A stretch of DNA of 64,000 bases from Roseateles chitinivorans (GTDB lineage: Bacteria; Pseudomonadota; Gammaproteobacteria; Burkholderiales; Burkholderiaceae_C). Every line of letters begins with the position of its first letter. Positions within the stretch are counted from its first letter, which is position 1. Below the pieces are notes generated by a model that was not told the DNA's origin, searched no databases, and worked only from the letters and a program-made list of their open reading frames with translations. The stretch lies in contig NZ_PEOG01000024.1 in NCBI RefSeq assembly GCF_002761755.1, positions 1-64,000 on the forward strand, in the 5' to 3' direction. Shown here piece by piece: positions 35,395 through 44,862 of the stretch. The translations under genes were made by a program, and so were the position numbers.

Positions 35395-36551
35395 AGGGCG
35401 CCCCAGGAGGAGGGGTCATGGCCGGTACCGACGGAGAGCGGCTCGCCGTCCTCGTCGAACTCGAAGTCGCCGATGACGCCGCGCAGCGGCACCGACAGGA
35501 TCAGGGCCGTGCCATGGAGGCCGCTGCTGAGGTCGACCCAGCCACCCACCGTGGCGGCGCGCTCGCGCAGGCCGCGGATGCCGAAGCTGCGGGCCTTGCT
35601 CAGGTCACCCGGCGCGATCCCGTGGCCGTTGTCCTTGATCTCCAGCGTCAGCACGCCGCCCTCCATGCTCAACTCCACCTCGACCCGGGTCGCGCCGGCA
35701 TGCTTGGACACATTGGTCAGGGCCTCCTGCGCGCAGCGGTAGGCCACCAGCGGCACGCCGGCCGGCAGCTGGAACTGGTCGCCCACATGCCGCACCGAGG
35801 TCGCGATGCCGGTGCGGCGCTCGAAGCGGGCCGCCAGCCACTGCACCGCTGCCAGCAATCCTTGTTCCAGGATCGCCGGACGCAAGTTGTGCATGATGCG
35901 CTGGCTCGATTCGATGGCGCTGGTGACCGTCTCCAGCGCCGACTGCACCCGCTGCTGCACGTCCTCGTCCTTGCTGTGGCGGGCGATCCACGCCAGGTCG
36001 AACTTCAGCGCCGTCAGCGAGCCCCCCACGTCGTCGTGGATTTCGCGCGCGATCGCCGCCCGCTCCATCTCGACGCTGGTCTGCAGGTGCCCCGCCAGCT
36101 CGTGCAACTGCTGCTTGGACTTGAGCAGCTCGCGGTCGGCCTCCTGGCGGGCGAGTTGCGCCTCGCAGGACTCGATCGCATGCAGCAGCGCCGGCGCCAG
36201 CCGCGCCAGGTTGTTCTTGAGCAGGTAGTCCGACGCCCCGGTCCGCATCGCCGCAACGGCAGTGTCCTCGCCGATCTCGCCGGACACCAGCACGAACGGG
36301 AGCACCAGTTGCCGCTGCTTGATCATGTCCAGCACGACGAGCCCCGAAAACCCCGGCAGGTTGTAATCGGAAATCACCGCATCCCAGGTCCGGTCGAGGG
36401 CGGCCTCGATATCAGGCAGCGTGTCCAGCCGCGTGACTTCGAAGCGCAATCCGGCCCGTTGCAACTGGGCCAGGATCAGCTGGTGATCCAGGTCGGAATC
36501 CTCGATATGCAGCAGGCGCAGACAGCGCTCGGCCAGGGGGAGAGTCGGCAT
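35391..36551 (-). CDS. Hybrid receiver-histidine kinase (HisKA_3)
   Basis: The 386-residue cytosolic protein has an N-terminal receiver (Asp62 in SDYNLPG, Lys112) followed by a dimerisation region with the HisKA_3 H-box REIHDDVGGSL (His172) and a HATPase domain with N-box AQEALTNVSKHA and G-box DNGHGIAPG and GIRGLRERA. There is no membrane segment, so the input is either phosphotransfer to its receiver or a soluble partner. Start MPTLPLAERC at 36551; ten more codons upstream are possible. Overlaps the response regulator gene by four bases. Confidence 0.92.
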   Translation of the reverse strand: MPTLPLAERCLRLLHIEDSDLDHQLILAQLQRAGLRFEVTRLDTLPDIEAALDRTWDAVISDYNLPGFSGLVVLDMIKQRQLVLPFVLVSGEIGEDTAVAAMRTGASDYLLKNNLARLAPALLHAIESCEAQLARQEADRELLKSKQQLHELAGHLQTSVEMERAAIAREIHDDVGGSLTALKFDLAWIARHSKDEDVQQRVQSALETVTSAIESSQRIMHNLRPAILEQGLLAAVQWLAARFERRTGIATSVRHVGDQFQLPAGVPLVAYRCAQEALTNVSKHAGATRVEVELSMEGGVLTLEIKDNGHGIAPGDLSKARSFGIRGLRERAATVGGWVDLSSGLHGTALILSVPLRGVIGDFEFDEDGEPLSVGTGHDPSSWGAL

Positions 36552-36822
36552 GGGCGCGAGTATGCCAAGTTTGTCGCGCATCCCTCATCTGCGCAGGAGA
36601 CCCCTAGGTTTTATTCATCTGGAAACCGTAGAGTCTTGGGTTTACCCTTATCGAGATTTGTCAGCGTCCAGTCGATCAGAGCTAATGGGGCTACTTTGCA
36701 CGGTTAGTCCCGTCGACAGATGCGTGGCAAAAGCCGAAGATTCTTGCCAGCCGACAAGTCCGGGCGCATGTTTGAGTTGGGCAGACATGACGACGCACCA
36801 GGACGCCCTATGTGGAGCCAAG

Positions 36823-37281
36823 ATGCATATCGATGAGACGTCGGTCGAGCCGGAAGGCAGCGGACTGATGCCGCTGCTGGCCGCTGCCGAGCTGCAGGAC
36901 CATCTGATGACGGTCAACAACGATCTGGAGCGCCTGCAGCGTCTGCTGGACGATGCCTGCGAAGCCCTGTCGACGCATTTCTTCGGCGCGTCGGGCCTGG
37001 TCGACCAGATGCGCGAGCGTCTGCCCGACGCCCGGGACCAGGACGCGCTGCAGCAGCTGATGCTGCATCTGGCCGGCGCGATCACCGCGCTGCAGTTCCA
37101 GGACATGTCGACCCAGCTGATCGCGCACACCAGCCAGCGGCTGCGCAATTGCTCGGACCAGTTGGCCCGCGACACCTTCGGGGAGGACGAGGACGGCATG
37201 GCCGTCGTCGAGACCGCCCCGCTGCGTCCCAATCCCGTCACCCAGGACGAGATGGACGCGGGATCGATCGAGTTGTTCTGA
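36823..37281 (+). CDS. CheZ-like chemotaxis protein (candidate phosphatase)
   Basis: The 152-residue, mostly helical protein carries ALQFQDMSTQLIAHTSQRL near residue 90-108. FQD-x3-Q (Asp94, Gln98) has the same spacing and neighbours as the CheZ catalytic pair (FHD/FQD-LTG-Q), so it may dephosphorylate the CheY encoded next. The ATG at 36823 was chosen because GGAG lies five bases before it; an ATG 12 codons upstream (36787) is the alternative. A possible FliA-type -10 (GCCGACAA, 36750-36757) lacks a matching -35. First gene of a che cluster; the role is inferred from motif and place. Confidence 0.7.
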   Translation: MHIDETSVEPEGSGLMPLLAAAELQDHLMTVNNDLERLQRLLDDACEALSTHFFGASGLVDQMRERLPDARDQDALQQLMLHLAGAITALQFQDMSTQLIAHTSQRLRNCSDQLARDTFGEDEDGMAVVETAPLRPNPVTQDEMDAGSIELF

Positions 37282-37404
37282 CGATGTTCCGTCGTTCCGT
37301 CCGTTAGGTCACGAAAACACCGGCCGCTGTCGGCAGACCGCCGTCAAGGTCCTCAAGAATCTTCAGGTCCACCCGAAAACCGCTTGTCATCCGGAGAACC
37401 AAAA

Positions 37405-37767
37405 ATGCCCTCGATCCTCGCCGTAGACGATTCGGCCTCCATGCGCCAGATGGTCTCGTTCACCCTCAAGAATGCGGGTTTCAACGTCGTGGAGGCGGTG
37501 GACGGGCAGGACGCCTGGGAGAAGTCGTCGCAACGCGATTTCGACCTGGTGCTGACCGACCAGAACATGCCCCGGATGGACGGGATCAGCCTCACCAAGA
37601 AGCTGCGCGACAACCCCAAGTTCAAGACCACGCCGATCCTGATCCTGACCACCGAGTCCAGCGACCAGATGAAGCAGGCCGGCCGCGCCGCCGGTGCCAC
37701 CGGCTGGCTGGTCAAGCCTTTCGACCCGGCCAAGCTGATCGAGGTGATCGGCAAGGTGATCCGCTGA
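37405..37767 (+). CDS. cheY: Chemotaxis response regulator CheY (copy 2)
   Basis: Receiver of 120 residues: Asp8/Asp9, phospho-acceptor Asp52 (LTDQNMP), Thr82/Thr83 and Lys104 (VKPF). It lacks the N-terminal extension of copy 1 and resembles the CheY found beside CheA in polar and betaproteobacterial clusters. GGAG lies nine bases before the ATG. It may be the main output of the adjacent CheA or a phosphate sink for the CheY at 2114-2506. Confidence 0.95.
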   Translation: MPSILAVDDSASMRQMVSFTLKNAGFNVVEAVDGQDAWEKSSQRDFDLVLTDQNMPRMDGISLTKKLRDNPKFKTTPILILTTESSDQMKQAGRAAGATGWLVKPFDPAKLIEVIGKVIR

Positions 37768-37786
37768 AGGCGAGCTGGAGAGATTC

Positions 37787-39934
37787 ATGGGAGATATGAC
37801 CTCCGAAGGCGCAAATCTCGGCGCGGGCATCGACCTGAGCCAGTTCTACCAGGTCTTCTTCGAGGAGGCCGGCGAGAACCTCGACAACATGGAACAGCTG
37901 CTGCTGAACCTGGACATCGAGAACCCGGACGATGAGCAGATGAATGCCATCTTCCGCTGCGCCCACTCGATCAAGGGGGGCGCGGCGACGTTCGGCTTCA
38001 ACGACGTGGCCGAGCTGACGCACCAGATGGAGACGCTGCTGGACAAGCTGCGGCGTCATGAACTGGCCCCGACCTCGCAGATGGTGGACGTGCTGCTGCA
38101 GTCGGGCGACGCGCTCAAGGCGCAGCTGGCCCGTCATCAGGGCTCGGGCGCCGACGCGGTGGACACCTCGGACCTGCTGAGCAGCATCCGCACGCTGGTC
38201 GAAGGCGGCACGCTGGACGGCTCCCGCGCGCCCGCGGCCGCGCCGGCCCCGGTGGCCGCGCCCGCCCCGGCCCCCGCCGCGGCGGCCCCCGCGCCGCTGA
38301 AGTCCACCGTGCGCCAGCTCGAGCTGCTGGTCGGCCCGCTGAACAACACGGCGCAGGCCGACAACCTGGTCGAACTGTTCAAGGAAATCACCGACCTGGG
38401 CACGATCGAGCCGCTGGACGGCGGCATTCCGGCCGACGGCATGCGCCGCTTCAAGGTCCTGACCAGCAGCACCGACAACGACCTGCTGGACCTGTTCACC
38501 TTCCACGTCTCGCGCGAGCAGGTCAAGCTGATGCCGCTGACCGAGGGCTTCGGCTTCCACGAAGGCGCGCCCGGCGCGCCGGTGGAGACCAAGAAGGACG
38601 AGGACCCCGGCTACGGCTTCTTCGACGACGCCCCCGGCGTGCCCGAGGCCACCGCCGCCGAGTCCAAGGCCGCCGAAGCCGCCAAGGCCAACGTGCCGGT
38701 CCCGGCCGCCAAGCCGGCGGCCCCGGCCCGCACCGACGTCGCCCCGCGCGCCGGCGGCGGCGCCAGCCCGGACCAGTCCACGCTGCGCGTGTCGGTCGAG
38801 AAGGTCGACCAGCTGATCAACCTGGTCGGCGAGCTGGTGATCACCCAGGCGATGCTGGCGCAGAACAGCCGCAACCTGGACCCCGGCCTGTACCAGCAGC
38901 TGGCCTCCGGCCTGGCCGACCTGGAGCGCAACACCCGCGACCTCCAGGAATCGGTCATGTCGATCCGCATGATCCCGATGTCGGTCGTGTTCAACCGCTT
39001 CCCGCGCATGCTGCGCGACCTGGCGGCCAAGCTCGGCAAGAAGGTCGAGCTGGTCACCCAGGGTGAGGCCACCGAGCTGGACAAGGGCCTGGTCGAGAAG
39101 ATCACCGACCCGCTGACCCACCTGGTGCGCAACAGCTGCGACCACGGCATCGAGTCGCCGGCCGACCGGCTGGCCAAGGGCAAGCCCGAGCAGGGCACGA
39201 TCACGCTGGTCGCCTCGCACCAGGGCGGCTCGATCGTGATCGAGGTCCGCGACGACGGCCGCGGCCTGAATCGCGAGAAGCTCATCAAGAAGGCCCGCGA
39301 GAAAGGCATCGACGCGCCCGACACCATGACCGACCAGGAAGTGTGGGGCCTGATCTTCGCGCCGGGCTTCTCGACCGCGGACCAGGTCACCGATGTCTCG
39401 GGCCGCGGTGTCGGCATGGACGTGGTGAAGAAGAACATCACCTCGCTGGGCGGCACGGTGGAGATTGACTCCGCCGAGGGCTACGGGATGAAGGTCTCGG
39501 TGCGGCTGCCGCTGACGCTGGCCATCATGGACGGCATGAGCGTCGGTGTCGGCGAAGAGGTCTACATCCTGCCGCTGTCGTCGGTGGTCGAGTCCTTCCA
39601 GGTGCAGGCCGACACGATCAAGACCGTCGGCGGCTCCGGCCGCGTGGTCGAGGTCCGCGACGAGTACATGCCGGTGGTCGAGCTGGAGCAGGTGTTCAAC
39701 GTGCCGCGCTTCGACTTCGAGCATGTGAGTTCGATCATGGTCGTCGTGGAAGCCGAAGGCGGCCGCGTCGCGCTGCTGGTGGACGAGCTGCTCGGCCAGC
39801 AGCAGGTGGTGGTCAAGAACCTGGAGGCGAACTACCGCAAGGTCACCGACGTCTCCGGCGCGACCATCATGGGCGACGGCCGCGTCGCGCTGATCCTGGA
39901 CGTGGGCAGCCTGGTGCGCCGCTCGCGCCATTGA
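37787..39934 (+). CDS. cheA: Chemotaxis histidine kinase CheA
   Basis: CheA relays receptor state to CheY. The 715-residue protein has P1 with the phosphorylated His60 (CAHSIKGGAATFG), a Pro/Ala-rich linker with a P2-like domain, the dimerisation domain (VSVEKVDQLINLVGELVITQ), the ATPase domain (LVRNSCDHGIE, DDGRGL, GRGVGMDVVKKNI) and a C-terminal CheW-like domain (LPLSSVVESF, YMPVVELE). All catalytic boxes are intact. Shine-Dalgarno GGAGAG precedes the ATG. Confidence 0.97.
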   Translation: MGDMTSEGANLGAGIDLSQFYQVFFEEAGENLDNMEQLLLNLDIENPDDEQMNAIFRCAHSIKGGAATFGFNDVAELTHQMETLLDKLRRHELAPTSQMVDVLLQSGDALKAQLARHQGSGADAVDTSDLLSSIRTLVEGGTLDGSRAPAAAPAPVAAPAPAPAAAAPAPLKSTVRQLELLVGPLNNTAQADNLVELFKEITDLGTIEPLDGGIPADGMRRFKVLTSSTDNDLLDLFTFHVSREQVKLMPLTEGFGFHEGAPGAPVETKKDEDPGYGFFDDAPGVPEATAAESKAAEAAKANVPVPAAKPAAPARTDVAPRAGGGASPDQSTLRVSVEKVDQLINLVGELVITQAMLAQNSRNLDPGLYQQLASGLADLERNTRDLQESVMSIRMIPMSVVFNRFPRMLRDLAAKLGKKVELVTQGEATELDKGLVEKITDPLTHLVRNSCDHGIESPADRLAKGKPEQGTITLVASHQGGSIVIEVRDDGRGLNREKLIKKAREKGIDAPDTMTDQEVWGLIFAPGFSTADQVTDVSGRGVGMDVVKKNITSLGGTVEIDSAEGYGMKVSVRLPLTLAIMDGMSVGVGEEVYILPLSSVVESFQVQADTIKTVGGSGRVVEVRDEYMPVVELEQVFNVPRFDFEHVSSIMVVVEAEGGRVALLVDELLGQQQVVVKNLEANYRKVTDVSGATIMGDGRVALILDVGSLVRRSRH

Positions 39935-39996
39935 GCGCCATTGAAAGAACGTGGGCGTCGGCCAGGCGGCCGATGCCGAACGCATAAGAGGTAGAC

Positions 39997-41901
39997 ATGA
40001 ATTTCAGCGCGTTGATGCGTCAATTCAGCATCCGGACCCGCATGATCGGCGCGATCGGCATCGTGCTGGCGCTGCTGATGGTGGTCGGCAGCGTCGGCCT
40101 TTTCGGCATGCAGTCGATGCGGGGCCAGACCCAGGAGTTCCTGGAGAAATCCGCGACCCGCGGCCAGCGCGTGGGCGCCCTTCACGGCGCGATGGGAGAA
40201 ATCCGTCGCTACGAGAAGGACATGATCATCAACTACGAGAAGCCCGAGGTGGTGAAGCAGGCTCACGCGGCCTGGGACAAGTCGCGCAAGGCCGCGGCCG
40301 AGCACCTCGATGCCATCGCCGCGCTCAGCCCGGAAGACGACAAGGCGGTGCTGCTGCAGATCAAGGCCTCGCTGGAGACCTACGCGCAGAAGGCGGCCAA
40401 CGTGGTGTCGCAGCTGGAAGCCGGCGCCTATGACCACGCTGCGGTGGCGGACCGGCTGCTCGGCCCCGCCAAGGACCAGGTCGCGCAGGCCGAGAAGCAA
40501 CTCGAGGATGTCGAGAAGCGCATGCAGGCGCAGGCCGAGGACATGCGCGCCGGCATCGAGAAGACCCAGGGCGGCGTGCTCTGGACCTTCGGCCTGGTGC
40601 TGGTGTTCGCCGCGATCGTCGTGGTGCCGCTGACGCTGCTGAACATGCAGACCATCTGCACGCCGCTCGCCGAGGCCGAGGCCCTGGCCGAAGCCATCGC
40701 CGAGGGCGACCTGTCCCGCGCGATGAAGCCGGTCGAGGGCGTGGACGAGGCCTCCAAGCTGATGCGCTCGCTGCACCACATGCAGGAAGCGCTGCAGGCG
40801 ATGGTCGGCCAGCTGCGCACCGCGGCCGATTCGATCCGCACCGCCTCGGTGGAGATCGCCTCCGGCAACCAGGACCTTTCCAGCCGCACCGAGCAGACCG
40901 CGTCCAACCTGCAGGAAGCTGCGTCCTCGCTGGTGCAGCTGACCGGCACCGTGAAGCAGACCGCCGACTCGGCGCGCACCGCCAACCAGCTGGCCTCCTC
41001 CGCCTCGGGCGCGGCGGCCAAGGGCGGCGAGGTGGTGAGCCAGGTGGTCTCGACGATGGACGAGATCAACGCCAGCTCCAAGCGCATCAGCGACATCATC
41101 GGCACGATCGACGGCATCGCCTTCCAGACCAACATCCTGGCGCTGAACGCGGCGGTGGAAGCCGCCCGCGCCGGCGAGCAGGGTCGCGGCTTCGCGGTGG
41201 TGGCGGGCGAGGTCCGCTCGCTGGCCCAGCGCAGCGCCGAGGCCGCGCGCGAGATCAAGACCCTGATCGGCGCCAGCGTCGAGCGCGTCGAGACCGGCTC
41301 GCGCCTGGTCCAGGAAGCGGGCTCGACGATGAGCGACATCGTCTCCAGCGTGCAGCGGGTGACGGACATCATCGGCGAGATCACCGCCGCGTCCAGCGAG
41401 CAGAGCGACGGCATCAGCCAGGTCAACCAGGGCGTGAGCAACCTGGACCAGATGACGCAGCAGAACGCCGCGCTGGTGGAGCAGTCCGCCGCTGCCGCCG
41501 AGAGCCTGAAGGACCAGGCCGAGCGCCTGGGCGCCGTGGTGGACCGCTTCCGCGTGTCGGGCAGCACCGGCGCGCTGTCGGCGATCGCCTTCACCGCGAA
41601 GTCGTCGCCCTCTTCGTCGTCTTCGTCGACGTCCTCGTCTTCGGGCGCCACGGCCCCGTCGACGACGTTCACCGCCAAGCCGGCCCCGTCGTTCAGCGCC
41701 GCTCCGGTGCCGGCCGTCAAGCCGGCGGCGGCCGCGAAGCCGCTGTCCTCGCCGGTCAAGGCCGCCGCCAAGCCGGCCCGGGCCGCGCTCAAGCCCGCCG
41801 CTCCGAAGCCCGTGGCGCCGAAGTCGGCGCCCGCCCCGTTCACTCCGCCGCCGGCTGTGCCGGCCACCACCGCCGCCGACGGCGACTGGGAAACCTTCTA
41901 A
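39997..41901 (+). CDS. Methyl-accepting chemotaxis protein (4HB type)
   Basis: The 634-residue receptor has a first membrane segment at about residues 17-38, a helical periplasmic domain of four-helix-bundle type ([19 protein letters not shown] region), a second segment near residues 195-215, a HAMP domain and the signalling hairpin ([20 protein letters not shown]). A long Ala/Pro/Lys/Ser tail of about 110 residues ends in GDWETF, whose last five residues match the NWETF-type peptide that tethers CheR/CheB. Ligand unknown. Lies between cheA and cheW. Confidence 0.93.
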   Translation: MNFSALMRQFSIRTRMIGAIGIVLALLMVVGSVGLFGMQSMRGQTQEFLEKSATRGQRVGALHGAMGEIRRYEKDMIINYEKPEVVKQAHAAWDKSRKAAAEHLDAIAALSPEDDKAVLLQIKASLETYAQKAANVVSQLEAGAYDHAAVADRLLGPAKDQVAQAEKQLEDVEKRMQAQAEDMRAGIEKTQGGVLWTFGLVLVFAAIVVVPLTLLNMQTICTPLAEAEALAEAIAEGDLSRAMKPVEGVDEASKLMRSLHHMQEALQAMVGQLRTAADSIRTASVEIASGNQDLSSRTEQTASNLQEAASSLVQLTGTVKQTADSARTANQLASSASGAAAKGGEVVSQVVSTMDEINASSKRISDIIGTIDGIAFQTNILALNAAVEAARAGEQGRGFAVVAGEVRSLAQRSAEAAREIKTLIGASVERVETGSRLVQEAGSTMSDIVSSVQRVTDIIGEITAASSEQSDGISQVNQGVSNLDQMTQQNAALVEQSAAAAESLKDQAERLGAVVDRFRVSGSTGALSAIAFTAKSSPSSSSSSTSSSSGATAPSTTFTAKPAPSFSAAPVPAVKPAAAAKPLSSPVKAAAKPARAALKPAAPKPVAPKSAPAPFTPPPAVPATTAADGDWETF

Positions 41902-41922
41902 TCCGCTGCACGAGGTCAACAC

Positions 41923-42465
41923 ATGGAAATCGTCCAACAAACCGGCACGCAAGTCGTGCAAGCGAACTCCGGCGCGCTGGTCCCGCAAGGCGCCAGCGCC
42001 GCGCCCGCCAGCGGCGAGTACCTGACCTTCCGCCTGGGTCAGGAGGAGTACGGCATCGACATCCTGAAGGTGCAGGAAATCCGCTCCTACGAGCAGCCGA
42101 CCCGCATCGCCAACGCGCCCGACTTCATCAAGGGCGTGGTGAACCTGCGCGGCGTGATCGTGCCGATCGTCGACCTGCGCCTGAAGCTGGGCTGCGCCAC
42201 GGCCGAGTACAACAGCTTCACCGTCGTCATCGTGCTGAACGTCAAGAACCGCGTCGTCGGCGCGGTGGTCGACTCGGTGTCTGACGTGCTGGAACTGAAC
42301 CGCGACGTGATCCGTCCGGCGCCCGAGCTGAGCTCCAGCGCCGTCAACACCAGCTTCATCATGGGCATCGGCGCGGTCGCCGAGCGCATGCTGATCCTGA
42401 TCGACATCGAGGGCCTGATGTCCAGCGCGGACATGGGCCTGATGGATGCGATGACCACCGCCTGA
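41923..42465 (+). CDS. cheW: Chemotaxis coupling protein CheW
   Basis: CheW couples receptors to CheA. The 180-residue protein has a 30-residue Ala/Gly-rich N-terminal extension and then one CheW domain: [43 protein letters not shown] and VVDSVSDVL are clear family sequences. It lies 21 bp after the receptor gene and is followed by a strong terminator, closing the cheZ-like-cheY-cheA-mcp-cheW unit. Confidence 0.96.
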   Translation: MEIVQQTGTQVVQANSGALVPQGASAAPASGEYLTFRLGQEEYGIDILKVQEIRSYEQPTRIANAPDFIKGVVNLRGVIVPIVDLRLKLGCATAEYNSFTVVIVLNVKNRVVGAVVDSVSDVLELNRDVIRPAPELSSSAVNTSFIMGIGAVAERMLILIDIEGLMSSADMGLMDAMTTA

Positions 42466-42472
42466 TCGAACG

Positions 42473-42499
42473 AACGCCCGGCACCGACCGGGCGTTTTT
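42473..42499 (+). terminator. Terminator after cheW
   Basis: AACGCCCGG / CCGGGCGTT stem with a CACCGA loop followed by TTT. Confidence 0.9.
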
Positions 42500-42615
42500 C
42501 CAGGTCGGCACGCGTCCTGCCCTTGCAGGGCAAGCGACGCGCGAGAGAGCGAATCGTGGAGGCACGCGCCAGAGAGCGGGACACGCCCGGCGCCGACGAG
42601 CCAAGGAGCCCGTTC

Positions 42616-44718
42616 ATGTTCGACTCGATCAAGACCCGACTGATCTCGCTGGGCGTGGGCATCGTCGCCCTGACGCTGCTGGCGATCACCGTCGCCAACT
42701 ACCTGACCGTGCGCGGCCACACCCGCCAGCAGGTGTCCCAGGCCCTGGATGAGCTGGCCGCGGCGCGCGGCGACGCGATCCGGCAATGGGTGCGGGCCCA
42801 GCGCGACATCGTGGCCTCGCTGCAGCCGGCGGTCGGCGCCGCCGACCCGGTGCCGTTGCTGCAGCAGGCGGCCCGGTCCGGACGGCTGGAGGCGGCCTAC
42901 GTCGGCTTCGCCGACAAGAAGATCGTCTTCAACACGCCGCAGAACCTCCCCGCGGACTACGACCCCACCGGCCGCCCCTGGTACACCGGCGCCGCCTCCG
43001 CCTCGGGCACCATCCTGACGGCACCCTACATGGACGCGTCCAAGGGGCGGCTGGTGGTGACCTTCGCGGCCGCGGACAAGACCGGCGGCAGCCCCCGGGC
43101 GGTCGTCGCCACCGATGTGTTCCTCGACGATGTCGTCGCCACGGTCCAGGCGATCAAGCCGACGCCGGGCGGCTTCGCCTTCCTGATGTCCAAGGACGGG
43201 AAGATCGTCGCGCACCCGGATGCCCAGCTGGCGCTGAAGCCGGCCACGGCGATCTCCGAGCAGTTGACGCCGCAAGCGCTGGCGACCGCGCTGGACCCGC
43301 AGGCCGGCTGGGCCGAGGCGCGGGTCGCCGGGGACGCCTTCCTGATCAGCGGCACGCCGATCGCGGACACCGACTGGCAGCTCTTCGTCGCGGCGAAGGA
43401 GGACGAGGCGCTGGCCTCGCTGGGCGCGCTGCTGCGCACCGCGGTGATCACGGCGCTGGTCATGATGGCGATCGCCGCGCTGGCGATGACCGGCACGATC
43501 AGCGCGATGCTGCGCGGCGTGGACCGCGTGCGCGCCGCGCTGGACGACATCAGCGCCGGCGACGGCGATCTGACCCAGCGCCTGCCCGCGGGCGGCCGGG
43601 ACGAGGTCGGCCGCATCGCCTCGTCCTTCAACCTGTTCGCCGAGAAGATCCAGCGCATCCTGCTGGACGTGCGGGCGGCCAGCAACTCGATCACCACCGC
43701 GTCCAGCGAGATCGCGATCGGCTCGCAGGACCTGTCGCAGCGCACCGAGGAAACCGCCTCCAACCTGCAGCAGGCGGCTTCGTCGATGGAGGAGCTGACC
43801 GCGACGGTGCGCCAGACCGCCGACGCGGCGCAGACGGCCAATCAGCTGGCGTCCAGCGCCTCGAGCGCGGCGGCCCGCGGCGGCGAGGTGGTCGGCCAGG
43901 TCGTCTCGACGATGGACGAGATCAACGCCAGCTCCAAGAAGATCAACGACATCATCGGCGTCATCGACGGCATCGCCTTCCAGACCAACATCCTGGCCCT
44001 GAACGCGGCGGTCGAGGCCGCGCGTGCGGGCGAGCAGGGACGCGGCTTCGCGGTCGTGGCCAGCGAGGTGCGCTCGCTGGCGCAGCGCAGCGCCGAGGCC
44101 GCCAAGGAGATCAAGGCGCTGATCGGCGCGAGCGTGACCAGCGTCGAAGCCGGGTCGCGGCTGGTGCAGGCGGCGGGCGCGTCGATGAACGACATCGTGC
44201 ACAGCGTGCAGCGGGTGACGGACATCATCGGCGAGATCACCGCGGCGTCGACCGAGCAGAGCGCCGGCATCGCGCAGGTCAATGACGCGGTCGTGCAGCT
44301 GGACCGGATGACGCAGCAGAACGCGGCGCTGGTGGAGGAATCGGCAGCGGCGGCCGAGAGCCTCAAGGACCAGGCGCACCGGCTGACCGAGATCGTGTCG
44401 GTGTTCCGGCTGGGGCAGGAGACGATGGAGGGGGTGAAGCGGGCGGCGCCGGCTCAGGCGGCGGCGCGCGCTCCGGCGGCGAGACCGGCCCCATCGGTCA
44501 CGTCGCTCCCCTCGGCATCGACCGTGCCGGGCGCGGTGGCGAAGACGGCCTCGCCGCAGCCCGCGCCGATGAAGACGGTCCGGCCTGGGGCGAATGGTGC
44601 CGCACATGGCGCCGTCAAGCCGCCGGCGTCGAAGCCGACGGCTGCGGCTCCGGCGGTCGCGACGCCCGCGCCGCGTCCGGCGCCAGCCGCCGACGACGGC
44701 GACTGGGAAACCTTCTGA
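42616..44718 (+). CDS. Methyl-accepting chemotaxis protein (dCache_1 type)
   Basis: The 700-residue receptor has membrane segments at about residues 10-30 and 275-297 enclosing a double-Cache sensor ([20 protein letters not shown], then [16 protein letters not shown] and ATDVFLDD), a fold that often binds amino acids or other small ligands. HAMP and the same signalling hairpin as the other receptor follow ([20 protein letters not shown]). A 100-residue Ala/Pro tail ends in GDWETF, as in the first receptor. AAGGAG lies before the chosen ATG at 42616. Encoded after the cheW terminator, so separately controlled. Confidence 0.94.
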   Translation: MFDSIKTRLISLGVGIVALTLLAITVANYLTVRGHTRQQVSQALDELAAARGDAIRQWVRAQRDIVASLQPAVGAADPVPLLQQAARSGRLEAAYVGFADKKIVFNTPQNLPADYDPTGRPWYTGAASASGTILTAPYMDASKGRLVVTFAAADKTGGSPRAVVATDVFLDDVVATVQAIKPTPGGFAFLMSKDGKIVAHPDAQLALKPATAISEQLTPQALATALDPQAGWAEARVAGDAFLISGTPIADTDWQLFVAAKEDEALASLGALLRTAVITALVMMAIAALAMTGTISAMLRGVDRVRAALDDISAGDGDLTQRLPAGGRDEVGRIASSFNLFAEKIQRILLDVRAASNSITTASSEIAIGSQDLSQRTEETASNLQQAASSMEELTATVRQTADAAQTANQLASSASSAAARGGEVVGQVVSTMDEINASSKKINDIIGVIDGIAFQTNILALNAAVEAARAGEQGRGFAVVASEVRSLAQRSAEAAKEIKALIGASVTSVEAGSRLVQAAGASMNDIVHSVQRVTDIIGEITAASTEQSAGIAQVNDAVVQLDRMTQQNAALVEESAAAAESLKDQAHRLTEIVSVFRLGQETMEGVKRAAPAQAAARAPAARPAPSVTSLPSASTVPGAVAKTASPQPAPMKTVRPGANGAAHGAVKPPASKPTAAAPAVATPAPRPAPAADDGDWETF

Positions 44719-44753
44719 CCGCGGACGACAATCCCGCCTCGTGATGGGGAAGC

Positions 44754-44773
44754 CCCGGACTTGATAGTCCGGG
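44754..44773 (+). terminator. Possible terminator after second receptor gene
   Basis: CCCGGACT / AGTCCGGG with a TGAT loop, inside a looser GGGGA / TCCCC pair; no T-run follows. Confidence 0.35.
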
Positions 44774-44862
44774 CCCTGTCCCCACGATAGAAAGCTCCCG
44801 CGCTCACGCGCGCGAAAGGCTGAGACACTGTCCCGGACTTTCGCCAGATTCACGAGGCCTGC

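Noticed and set aside
34455..36551. A link between the LuxR/kinase pair and flagellar genes as an extra flagellar regulator
   Set aside because: No sequence evidence such as shared sites; only proximity, and the exporter genes are just as close.
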